A stretch of DNA of 12,194 nucleotides from Paenibacillus sp. oral taxon 786 str. D14 (lineage in GTDB: Bacteria; Bacillota; Bacilli; Paenibacillales; Paenibacillaceae). Position 1 is the first letter of the stretch, and every line of letters starts with the position of its first letter. This document shows positions 1-5,137 of this stretch, one piece after another. The stretch spans positions 211,593 to 223,786 of the forward strand of contig NZ_GG695973.1 in NCBI RefSeq assembly GCF_000159955.1. The letters run 5' to 3'. Both the position numbers and the translations under genes were made by a program. The notes beneath the pieces are model-generated. The model worked only from the letters and a program-made list of their open reading frames with translations, made no database searches and was not told the DNA's origin.

Positions 1-257
1 GGCAAACCAGGCGTCCAACGACATCAAATCGCAAATTAGAGCCAAAAAAGTCCGCTATTTCACCCATTATGCGCAAATAAACGGAAATAACGCCCAAAAT
101 GTCCGCTAATTCCAGGCCAATTGGGCCGCTGAGAGTTCGAAAGGGAGTACCGTACCCCGTAGCTGCCTAGGTACACACGTCAGGGTGCCTCTACCCTAAG
201 TAAGCAACGACACCTGCCATACGCCCCTCATACGCCACCCATACGGCCCACGGCCCT
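1..257. other. Non-coding stretch with short degenerate repeats
   Basis: I see no credible gene in these 257 bases, which lie downstream of the tail tube gene. On the minus strand, TAGCGGAC occurs twice (around 50 and 109) with AT-rich, CGTTATTT/CGGAAATA-like sequence between. This resembles dispersed intergenic repeats that I associate with Paenibacillus genomes; that comparison is from memory. Positions 218-245 hold three CATACG hexamers at exact 11-bp spacing (listed separately). In PBSX-type tail operons a tail chaperone (XkdN-like) and a tape measure gene would follow the tube gene. They are not within this gap, so any continuation lies beyond the left edge. Confidence 0.5.
218..245. repeat. 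Three CATACG direct repeats at 11-bp spacing
   Basis: CATACG occurs at 218-223, 229-234 and 240-245. The starts are 11 bp apart, so all three copies face the same side of the helix. The first two copies extend to CATACGCC. The array sits 13-40 bp beyond the tail tube stop codon. Helically phased short repeats are typical of protein-binding arrays, but no protein is known to bind this one. Confidence 0.5.
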
Positions 258-674
258 TTAAGACGCCACAATCGGGTCCAACAACTCGTACGACTCGAAC
301 GTAAACGGCGTTTCCTCCGTCACTTCTTCGCCGGCGGTCCAGTTGGCCAGGACGATTTTGTCGACCATGCAGTTGTTCAACTGGATGCGTTCAAAGCCGT
401 AGGCTTCCGGATCGTCAAGCTTATGAATGATCGAAAATTTCTGAAAGCCGCGCGTGATCATATCCGACGTGACCTTGTAGCCGCTCATCGTGCCGGTGCC
501 TTTTTTGCGTCCCAGCTTGTACACCGTATAATCGGTGCCCACGAGGTTCAGCTCCTTTTTCTCTGCCTCAACGCTGGCTTCCAGGTGATTCAGATTCGAC
601 TGCCATACCCCTTCGATAAAAATCTGGCCAAACGTCCCCATAATCACGCGGCCGGGATCAAGAAATTGTGCCAT
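258..674 (-). CDS. Phage tail tube protein, XkdM-like
   Basis: The product (138 aa) resembles the PBSX XkdM family of contractile-tail tube proteins, which polymerise inside the sheath into the rigid inner tube. The family features visible are the MAQFLDPGRVIMGTFGQIFI N-terminus, the GTDYTVYKLGRKKGTGTMSG segment and the C-terminal PFTFESYELLDPI strand. Length is close to that of the family. The start is fixed by a strong GAGGAG Shine-Dalgarno upstream of ATG at 674. It follows the sheath gene by 33 bp, the usual sheath-tube order in Myoviridae-like tails and R-type tailocins. Being cytoplasmic until assembly, it has no signal peptide. Confidence 0.88.
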   Translation of the reverse strand: MAQFLDPGRVIMGTFGQIFIEGVWQSNLNHLEASVEAEKKELNLVGTDYTVYKLGRKKGTGTMSGYKVTSDMITRGFQKFSIIHKLDDPEAYGFERIQLNNCMVDKIVLANWTAGEEVTEETPFTFESYELLDPIVAS

Positions 675-707
675 TAGTTAGCTCCTCCTCAATTTTGAAA
701 AATCGAA

Positions 708-2165
708 TTATTGCACATAAAACGTGCCAAAAATTTGTTCCATCACATCGGTATCATCCGCCGTCCAAGCCAGGAACACCTGGTCGTCTTCCGGCGTAAA
801 TTGCGGCGCGTTGCCATAAAAACGCGGATCCAGCGTCACATCAAACCCAGTCGCCTCGATCACGTTCTCGGCGGCCAACGTTTGCAGATACTGCTTCCCT
901 GCGCCAATCAGCGCCAGGCGGCCTTCCTCGGTGTTGTTCACCTTGCCGATATAGGCATCCTCGGCGGTCCGCTGCAGGTCCGCATTGATTTGGTCCATGA
1001 CGCGAATCTTGCGGATCTTCTTCCAGCCTTTGTTCTGCCCTTCGCGCAGCGTGACAAGGCTGTTCACGCCACGCAGCGCCTTCACCCGGCGGCCGTCGTG
1101 CACGAGCAGGAACACGCCGCCTTGCACCGCCTGCTCCTGCTCGGAGCGGGTCCAGCGCCGTGTCACGTCGTCGAACGGCGCGGCCGCGTACGTCGTCGAC
1201 GCCTTCAGCGGCTGGCCGGCGATCAAGCCCGCGACCCAGGCGGCCACCTGCGCCGACGAATACGCCCGGCCGTTCAGCACCGCGCCGGTTCCAACGTTCA
1301 CGACGCCCTCGTGATCGATGGCAGCGCTGCGCGCCACCGCTTTGCTAATGGCGTCGGCGGCGGTATCGTCGGCGGCGGATCCGCCCAGCACGGCGATGAC
1401 GCCTTTGCCTTCACTGCGCACGCGCTTCACCCAAGCGGCAACGCTGGTCTGCAAAGCCGCATCCGACACGCCGTCAAGCGTTAGCACGTGGAAGTCCTGC
1501 GTCTCAAACGCAGACAAAGCCGAAGCGTACTCGGCGTTCGTGAGGTCCGCGATCCCACTGTCCCCGCCGGTTAAGGCCACCCCGGTGACGTCTGCCAGCG
1601 TGCCGCCCCCCAATGCTTCAGCAGCGATCCAAGTATTAGTCGGATCACCGTTGATGGCTGCGGCCGCTTGAACTACCGAACCTTCCCCCAACGGGAACGT
1701 GCGCAGCAAAGCCGTGCCTTCATGGAGCTTCAATTCCTTGCTGCCCGGAATCGACAGACTCGGGCTAACCGAGACGATGAAGTTATTGCCGCGCTTGCCG
1801 GGATATTTCGCTTTCACCCGCAGCACTGCGGCACCCGACTCATCCTGAAGCGTTACCAACGCCTCCGTTGCGGAAGCCCCGGCCAGACGGTAAGCCAGCA
1901 GTTTTTTCGGACCACCCAGCAAAGCGAGATAGAGCGTACTGTATGCCGTTGCCCCCTCCGATTCGTCCTCCTGGAACAACTCCCGGATCGCAGCCTCACT
2001 ACCAACTTCCACAAATTGTCCAACCGGCCCCCAGTGGGCTTTAACCGGGGCAACCACAACGCCGCGCGCCCCCGTCTGGATGGCGTTCACCGCCGCGCTG
2101 ACGAAATTCATATACAACCCGGGCAACACCGGTTGATCCGTTACATTCCATGTTCCTCCTGCCAT
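708..2165 (-). CDS. Phage tail sheath protein, XkdK-like
   Basis: The 485-aa product is a contractile tail sheath subunit of the PBSX XkdK type. It surrounds the tail tube and drives contraction. Diagnostic parts are the N-terminal NFVSAAVNAIQTGARGVVVA segment, the glycine/alanine-rich central domain ending in GVIAVLGGSAADDTA, and the C-terminal polymerisation domain with DPRFYGNAPQFTPEDD and the terminal IFGTFYVQ. Length is near the XkdK norm (about 466). The ATG at 2165 starts 3 bp after the stop of the 74-aa gene, with GAAGGTG as its binding site, so translation is probably coupled. It is the largest and clearest tail gene in the window. Confidence 0.93.
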   Translation of the reverse strand: MAGGTWNVTDQPVLPGLYMNFVSAAVNAIQTGARGVVVAPVKAHWGPVGQFVEVGSEAAIRELFQEDESEGATAYSTLYLALLGGPKKLLAYRLAGASATEALVTLQDESGAAVLRVKAKYPGKRGNNFIVSVSPSLSIPGSKELKLHEGTALLRTFPLGEGSVVQAAAAINGDPTNTWIAAEALGGGTLADVTGVALTGGDSGIADLTNAEYASALSAFETQDFHVLTLDGVSDAALQTSVAAWVKRVRSEGKGVIAVLGGSAADDTAADAISKAVARSAAIDHEGVVNVGTGAVLNGRAYSSAQVAAWVAGLIAGQPLKASTTYAAAPFDDVTRRWTRSEQEQAVQGGVFLLVHDGRRVKALRGVNSLVTLREGQNKGWKKIRKIRVMDQINADLQRTAEDAYIGKVNNTEEGRLALIGAGKQYLQTLAAENVIEATGFDVTLDPRFYGNAPQFTPEDDQVFLAWTADDTDVMEQIFGTFYVQ

Positions 2166-2168
2166 GAC

Positions 2169-2393
2169 TTACAGCACCTTCTTTCTCAAAAATTGATCAA
2201 CGAGCCGTTTCGCCTCGTAAATTTGAAGTAATTTGCTTTCCCTTCCCAACGTCGCCCCGGCCAGAATTTCCGGCTTGACGCCAAGCAACGTCTCGGAACA
2301 GGCCATCAGTTCCTCCACACGGTAACCCTTAGAGCCGTCCGCCGCAGCTAAAGCCGATGCGGTTTCAGGACTCCTTGATTTTTTTCTTGCCAC
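2169..2393 (-). CDS. Small conserved phage protein preceding the sheath
   Basis: This 74-aa protein has a Lys/Arg-rich N-terminus (MARKKSRSPE), then YRVEELMACSETLLGVKPEI and a helical C-terminus (EAKRLVDQFLRKKVL). The layout of an 'EEL-S' motif, a hydrophobic patch and a helix ending in an 'xxFLxKxV' tail resembles small proteins often found in PBSX-like tail operons. No function is established from sequence. It starts at GTG (2393) with AGGTGA upstream, 6 bp beyond the end of the previous gene, and ends 3 bp before the sheath ATG, so it is firmly inside the tail operon. Confidence 0.7.
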   Translation of the reverse strand: MARKKSRSPETASALAAADGSKGYRVEELMACSETLLGVKPEILAGATLGRESKLLQIYEAKRLVDQFLRKKVL

Positions 2394-2399
2394 ACCAAT

Positions 2400-2909
2400 T
2401 CACCTCATTTTCGATTGATAAAAAACGGATTGCATCAGCGGCGCTTCCACAACCGGTTTCGACGTGCGCTGAAGCAACGTGACGGTCAGCGGCCCTTGTA
2501 CCGCCGGACTCCCTGAGGTTTCCTCCGGCTGCAAGCTCAGCTTCGGATCAACAATTCGCAGATATCGCTTAGCCGCGGGATCCAGAGGGATTTTCACCGC
2601 TGTTCCCAGCGCTTCTAGCAGCCGCAGTAGCGCAGCATGTTCCTGGTTCGCATCTTCCGCCAATAGAAAAGCCGTCATCCGCTTTTGAATCTCATAAGAC
2701 GAGGGGCCCAACGCCCGTACGTCCATGCCGATCATCCGCCACATCACACCCGGAGCAGTCACATCCTGCGGCCACATTCCGCAGTAGGCTTTCCACTCGG
2801 AGCCCAGCACCATTAACGACCAATTCGCTAATCCTGTCATCCAAGGATCACTTGTGATTGGCACCGATTCCGGAGCTAAAGTCATCTCATCTTCTGCTAT
2901 GGCAATCAC
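2400..2909 (-). CDS. Putative tail completion/terminator-type protein
   Basis: About 166-169 aa, cytoplasmic, no membrane segment. I do not recognise a defined family with certainty. Its position, one gene upstream of the sheath, is where PBSX-type operons encode the XkdI/XkdJ head-tail joining or tail-terminator proteins. Visible segments are PWMTGLANWSLMVLGSEWKA, a helical LLRLLEALGTAVKIPLDP stretch and a C-terminal beta-rich region. The start is unusual. The frame stays open upstream to 3020, but that part is the shadow of the Cys-rich gene. GTG at 2909 overlaps the preceding TGA (GTGA), while the strong GGAGG is ideally spaced (8 nt) from an ATA codon at 2900. The first in-frame ATG is at 2885, 23 nt from GGAGG. 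Confidence 0.65.
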   Translation of the reverse strand: MIAIAEDEMTLAPESVPITSDPWMTGLANWSLMVLGSEWKAYCGMWPQDVTAPGVMWRMIGMDVRALGPSSYEIQKRMTAFLLAEDANQEHAALLRLLEALGTAVKIPLDPAAKRYLRIVDPKLSLQPEETSGSPAVQGPLTVTLLQRTSKPVVEAPLMQSVFYQSKMR

Positions 2910-3064
2910 CTCCCTTCCAGCATGAAATCGCCGTGTATACAGCGCGGCATGCTGCAAAACTGCTTGGTTCCCTCGAGCCGCCCCCAGATGCACCCCTGGC
3001 AACACAAAGGCTGCACCCATTCGGGCTCAGATGGATGCGGCGGCGTTTTGTTCTGATGTTGCAT
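2906..3064 (-). CDS. Small Cys-rich protein, first gene of the tail operon
   Basis: A 52-aa protein starting at ATG 3064, preceded by a very strong GGAAAGGAGGGGG binding site. It has five cysteines (C21, C22, C25, C37, C42) in a CCxxC-x11-C-x4-C arrangement around WGRLEGTKQFCSMPRC, which suggests a small zinc-binding knuckle. The function is unknown. An in-frame ATG further upstream (3103) would add 13 residues but lies in the terminator-like hairpin and lacks a site as good. Its TGA overlaps the start region of the next gene, and its 3' end supplies that gene's Shine-Dalgarno (GGGAGGTGA), so the two are likely translationally coupled. Confidence 0.7.
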   Translation of the reverse strand: MQHQNKTPPHPSEPEWVQPLCCQGCIWGRLEGTKQFCSMPRCIHGDFMLEGR

Positions 3065-3087
3065 CTCGTCCCCCTCCTTTCCAAAGC

Positions 3088-3112
3088 AAAAAGCCGCTGA
3101 CATGCTCAGCGG
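3088..3112 (-). terminator. Terminator-like hairpin in the tail-operon leader
   Basis: On the minus strand a 7-bp stem (CCGCTGA/TCAGCGG, loop of 5) is followed by C and TTTTT, the form of an intrinsic terminator. It lies downstream of the presumed late promoter and only about 25 nt before the Shine-Dalgarno of the 52-aa gene. Either it backs up the regulator's terminator, or it attenuates the tail operon. Confidence 0.55.
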
Positions 3113-3167
3113 TTCTCATCGTGCTATCGATGATTTGGTTAACCTTAACCTGATCTTCCACGCTACC

Positions 3168-3173
3168 AATGTA
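3168..3173 (-). promoter_or_regulatory. Candidate -10 of the late tail promoter
   Basis: TACATT on the minus strand (4 of 6 to consensus) lies 21 bp downstream of the last TGTCCG repeat. There is no good -35 at the expected place, where the repeat array ends. A weak -35 next to an array of sites is what an activator-dependent promoter looks like. The -10 assignment itself is tentative. Confidence 0.35.
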
Positions 3174-3194
3174 ACACGGGGAAAACCAAGCGAA

Positions 3195-3233
3195 CGGACA
3201 GTTGACGGACACCCACCGGACAGGTATCGGACA
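3195..3233 (-). promoter_or_regulatory. Four TGTCCG repeats at 11-bp spacing, likely activator array
   Basis: On the minus strand TGTCCG occurs four times; the plus-strand CGGACA copies start at 3195, 3206, 3217 and 3228. Every interval is exactly 11 bp, so the sites are in helical phase. The intervening 5 bases differ, so the hexamer itself is what is conserved. The array sits between the ArpU-family gene and the tail operon, immediately upstream of a candidate -10. ArpU/RinA-type regulators activate phage late promoters, so this is a good candidate for its binding site (inference). Confidence 0.7.
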
Positions 3234-3258
3234 ACGTTGATTTTTCTTATAACAACAG

Positions 3259-3280
3259 AAAAAAAGCCGGCTTTCAGCCG
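3259..3280 (-). terminator. Intrinsic terminator of the ArpU-family gene
   Basis: Minus-strand hairpin CGGCT-GAA-AGCCG followed by G, C and a run of seven T. The stop codon TGA of the regulator gene lies at the 5' side of the loop (3274-3276). The short 5-bp GC-rich stem plus long U-tract is a plausible intrinsic terminator. Confidence 0.6.
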
Positions 3281-3762
3281 ACCCCGTGTTTTGCCGTTTG
3301 CGGTTCTTCTTTATAGACCTCAAGCTTTAGAGCCGCCGCCAGAAGGCGGATGGCGCTGGCTTTGATACGACGGTAGGTCCGGTCACTGATGCCCATCTCG
3401 CCGCAGCTGATAAAATCGTACTCGCCCTTCTGATCCAAATAACTGCGTCGTATCACCTCTCGCTGCTCCTCCGATAACCTCTCCATGGCAAGGTCCAGCA
3501 GCTCTGATTTGCGAATCAGCTCCGCCTCCTTATCCACGTTCCCGATCGCAATTCGTTCCGTTGGTTGACTTACAACATGGGTCGCACCATGAAACTGCGG
3601 CTCATATCGTGCGGTGATGAACGCTTCCTTACGAATCCATCCGACCTGCCGGTATCGTCTGACTTCTTCCAGCCACTTTTCCACCGCAGCCCGGGTTGCT
3701 GCTTCGTCCACCGGCAATGAATCGAATAAAGCATGATACACATGAATGCGTCTTCTCCCCAT
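3274..3762 (-). CDS. ArpU-family phage late transcriptional regulator
   Basis: The 162-aa product matches the ArpU-type regulators of phage packaging/lysis genes, which have a sigma-70 region-4-like C-terminus. After a helical N-terminal half (VEKWLEEVRRYRQVGW, KEAFITARYEP), residues around 80-150 hold the signature: LLDLAMERLSEEQREVIRRS, then YLDQKGEYDFISCGEMGISD and RTYRRIKASAIRLLAAAL, a helix-turn-helix. The start is ATG 3762 with AGGAGG 8 bp upstream. It is transcribed away from the XRE repressor gene under operator-covered promoters, and the tail operon follows downstream. It probably activates that operon through the TGTCCG array. The family call is from motif recognition. Confidence 0.82.
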   Translation of the reverse strand: MGRRRIHVYHALFDSLPVDEAATRAAVEKWLEEVRRYRQVGWIRKEAFITARYEPQFHGATHVVSQPTERIAIGNVDKEAELIRKSELLDLAMERLSEEQREVIRRSYLDQKGEYDFISCGEMGISDRTYRRIKASAIRLLAAALKLEVYKEEPQTAKHGVG

Positions 3763-3784
3763 CTGAATCCCCTCCTATAGTATA

Positions 3785-3799
3785 TTGCCATTTTGGCAA
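3785..3799. promoter_or_regulatory. Repressor operator O1
   Basis: TTGCCATTTTGGCAA, a perfect 6-bp inverted repeat around TTT. It is one of five sites fitting TTRCCAWTTTGGYAA in this region. It lies 22 bp upstream of the ArpU-family start codon and overlaps the start expected from the proximal promoter. Confidence 0.75.
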
Positions 3800-3827
3800 G
3801 TTATATCATTTCCCTCCGGCTAATCAA
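3800..3827 (-). promoter_or_regulatory. Secondary promoter for the ArpU-family gene
   Basis: Minus-strand TTGATT (3822-3827), 16-bp spacer, TATAAC (3800-3805) with an upstream TG (extended -10). The predicted start falls inside operator O1. It is weaker than the consensus promoter at 3917-3945 and may not be needed. Confidence 0.4.
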
Positions 3828-3832
3828 TTAGC
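3819..3832. repeat. 14-bp palindrome in the regulator leader
   Basis: GCTAATCAATTAGC, 6-bp arms around CA. It lies in the transcribed leader between the main promoter and the ArpU-family gene and overlaps the -35 of the secondary promoter. It is unlike the five operators; function unknown. Confidence 0.4.
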
Positions 3833-3891
3833 TTGTCCAAGTCTAGAACAGCCTGCAAACTTTGAACAAAGCCCCTTCAACCTCCTCTTTT

Positions 3892-3906
3892 TTACCAATT
3901 TGGTAA
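3892..3906. promoter_or_regulatory. Repressor operator O2
   Basis: TTACCAATTTGGTAA, a perfect inverted repeat of the same family. It covers the region just past the expected transcription start of the consensus leftward promoter, so binding would block it. Confidence 0.8.
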
Positions 3907-3916
3907 CCGTAACCTG

Positions 3917-3945
3917 ATTATATGTTGCCATTTTGGTAATGTCAA
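3917..3945 (-). promoter_or_regulatory. Perfect-consensus sigma-A promoter driving the ArpU-family gene
   Basis: The minus strand has TTGACA (3940-3945), a 17-bp spacer and TATAAT (3917-3922), which match the consensus at all 12 bases. Operator O3 fills the spacer and O2 covers the start-proximal region. Transcription would start near 3910, giving a leader of about 150 nt before the ATG at 3762. Such a strong promoter would need tight repression, which fits the switch of a lethal particle-producing locus. Confidence 0.85.
3925..3939. promoter_or_regulatory. Repressor operator O3
   Basis: TTGCCATTTTGGTAA, located entirely within the 17-bp spacer of the consensus leftward promoter. Repressor bound here would exclude RNA polymerase. 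Confidence 0.8.
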
Positions 3946-3954
3946 GCCTCACAA

Positions 3955-3969
3955 TTACCATTTTGGTAA
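3955..3969. promoter_or_regulatory. Repressor operator O4
   Basis: TTACCATTTTGGTAA, exactly 30 bp from O3. It lies between the two divergent promoters and could help cooperative binding. A lone half site (TTACCA) follows at 3988-3993. Confidence 0.78.
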
Positions 3970-3999
3970 TATAAATAAATCCCATTCTTACCATCTCGC

Positions 4000-4028
4000 T
4001 TTACCAATTTGGCAACTTGTGCTACACT
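4000..4028 (+). promoter_or_regulatory. Promoter of the XRE repressor gene
   Basis: TTTACC (4000-4005), 17-bp spacer, TACACT (4023-4028) with a preceding TGC (extended -10). Operator O5 lies over the -35 and spacer, so the repressor probably controls its own synthesis. The predicted start is near 4035, giving a short leader. Confidence 0.6.
4001..4015. promoter_or_regulatory. Repressor operator O5
   Basis: TTACCAATTTGGCAA, fifth copy of the operator family. It overlaps the -35 and spacer of the repressor promoter. Confidence 0.78.
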
Positions 4029-4057
4029 AAATGAAACGGTTAGGAAGAGGAGTAACC

Positions 4058-4414
4058 ATGCAAACGCTAGGCGAACGGATCAAATATCTTCGTGAACTAC
4101 GTCAGCTCACGCAAAAAGACCTCGCCTCCCAAGCCGAAATTTCGGTCGTTCAGCTGTCCCGGTATGAGACAAACGATCGCAAGCCGGATCCGGAGGTGCT
4201 GCGTAATATCGTTGACGCTCTGGATACCAGCGCCGATTATTTGCTGGGCCGGACCAACGACCCGTCTCCTGCAGCGGAGAAAGGCATGAGCTTGTCTTTT
4301 TTCGGAGGACCTGAAGCGTATACGGCGGATGAAATCGCCATGATGGAGGCAGCCCTCAAAGCGTATCGGGAGCAGAAGAAGAAGCTGCTGGACGGAGACG
4401 AGGCTAAAGGCTAA
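4058..4414 (+). CDS. XRE-family phage-type repressor
   Basis: A 118-aa cI/ImmR-type repressor. Residues 1-65 form the helix-turn-helix domain (LGERIKYLRELRQLTQKDLA, then VVQLSRYETNDRKPDPEVL, then SADYLLGR). The C-terminal tail (TADEIAMMEAALKAYREQKK) lacks a LexA-type self-cleavage domain. Repressors of this build are instead cut by an ImmA metallopeptidase, encoded next. I chose ATG 4058, with GAAGAGGAG 5 bp upstream, over the in-frame ATG at 4031, which lies only 3 bp past the -10 and upstream of the predicted +1. It most likely binds the five 15-bp operators and represses the ArpU-family gene, and probably itself. Confidence 0.9.
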   Translation: MQTLGERIKYLRELRQLTQKDLASQAEISVVQLSRYETNDRKPDPEVLRNIVDALDTSADYLLGRTNDPSPAAEKGMSLSFFGGPEAYTADEIAMMEAALKAYREQKKKLLDGDEAKG

Positions 4415-4464
4415 ATCATTCGAAGATAAATAACTACATATAAAGTCTACAAGACAAGTACAAC

Positions 4465-4490
4465 GGCCCTGATCCTAAGGGCCCTTATTT
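4465..4490 (+). terminator. Probable terminator between repressor and immA-like gene
   Basis: GGCCCT, a 7-nt loop, AGGGCC, then CTTATTT. The 6-bp GC-rich stem has a short, imperfect T-tract, so termination may be partial. It separates the repressor transcript from the peptidase gene and suggests that the latter has its own promoter. Confidence 0.5.
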
Positions 4491-4502
4491 CGGATCTTAG
4501 AC

Positions 4503-4516
4503 CGAACATACATTCT
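4503..4516. promoter_or_regulatory. LexA-like (SOS) box upstream of the peptidase gene
   Basis: CGAACATACATTCT matches the Gram-positive LexA box CGAACRNRYGTTYG at all but two positions (G to A at position 10, G to T at the last). It is 20 bp upstream of the ATG at 4536 and could overlap a weak -10 (TACATT, 4509-4514). It would link expression of the peptidase to DNA damage. One short imperfect motif is limited evidence. Confidence 0.5.
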
Positions 4517-4535
4517 TATTCAAGAGGTGACTTGA

Positions 4536-5135
4536 ATGTTGTACGCCTATTATCGTGAGACCCATCTGGAGCAGTGGATGAATACAAAATATCTAAACCA
4601 CGGGATATCGTCCCCCGCCGATCTCGACATCGACCGCATCGCTGAAGCCTTTGGGATCGGCTTGGTTTACGGGAATCACCCGTCCTTTTCGGACAACGAG
4701 GAGAATGTAATCTTCCTGAACAAAATGATGAAGTCGGATCAGGCCCGGGTCGTCTTCTTCCATGAACTTTGCCATGTGCTGCGCCATGCCGGGGATCAGC
4801 GGAGGATGACCGAACTGTTCATGCATGCCCAAGAGACCGAGGCCGAGCAGTTTGTGCTGTATGCCGCCATTCCTTTCTTTATGTTCGCTAAGCTGCCAGT
4901 GCCGGATCATCGCAGCGAAGCGATTGTCTACATCGCCGAACAGTTCCAGGTCCCCCCGGAGCTGGCGGAGCAGCGGCTAGACCAAATCCAACGGCGGGTG
5001 CTGCAAGGCAGCCTCATCGCAGCAGCCCAGGAGGCAACCCGCCGCCAGCGCGAAGCGGAGCAGAACTGGTCGCCGGAAACCCGGCGGGTGCTGTCCCAGC
5101 TGGAACGACAAATCGGTGGTCGAGGAGGGCGATAG
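4536..5135 (+). CDS. ImmA/IrrE-family zinc metallopeptidase
   Basis: The 199-aa product carries the zinc site H76-E-L-C-H80 (HExxH) and a downstream glutamate, most likely E102 in TEAEQF, as third ligand. This is the ImmA/IrrE pattern (Peptidase M78). The N-terminal part has DIDRIAEAFGIGLVYG, typical of the family. The C-terminal extension (about 140-199) is Gln/Arg/Glu-rich and probably helical (QRLDQIQRRVLQ, EATRRQREAEQ). ImmA of ICEBs1 cleaves its cognate XRE repressor; the adjacency here predicts the same role for the 4058-4414 product. The start ATG has AGAGGTG upstream. The gene ends 2 bp before the next one. Confidence 0.9.
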   Translation: MLYAYYRETHLEQWMNTKYLNHGISSPADLDIDRIAEAFGIGLVYGNHPSFSDNEENVIFLNKMMKSDQARVVFFHELCHVLRHAGDQRRMTELFMHAQETEAEQFVLYAAIPFFMFAKLPVPDHRSEAIVYIAEQFQVPPELAEQRLDQIQRRVLQGSLIAAAQEATRRQREAEQNWSPETRRVLSQLERQIGGRGGR

Positions 5136-5137
5136 GG

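Noticed and set aside
711..1484. 257-aa open frame on the plus strand opposite the sheath gene
   Set aside because: It is the antisense shadow of a clear tail sheath gene: Arg/His-rich composition, no family resemblance and no ribosome site.
2910..3020. Upstream extension of the putative tail-completion gene to an apparent ATG at 3020
   Set aside because: This part overlaps the 52-aa Cys-rich gene in another frame, which has a much better ribosome site; the extension looks like a shadow.
3027..3323. 98-aa minus-strand frame across the regulator-tail intergenic region
   Set aside because: It runs through the terminator, the TGTCCG array and the hairpin, and its sequence has no protein-like pattern or ribosome site.
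3845..3900. Possible short leader peptides (TTG starts after GAGGAGG) in the ArpU-gene leader
   Set aside because: Candidate frames are only 8-18 codons with non-ideal spacing; nothing distinguishes them from chance.
3785..4015. Possible CRISPR-like array from repeated 15-mers
   Set aside because: The units are short inverted repeats with irregular spacing (30-107 bp) that overlap promoters; they are operators, not direct repeats with uniform spacers.
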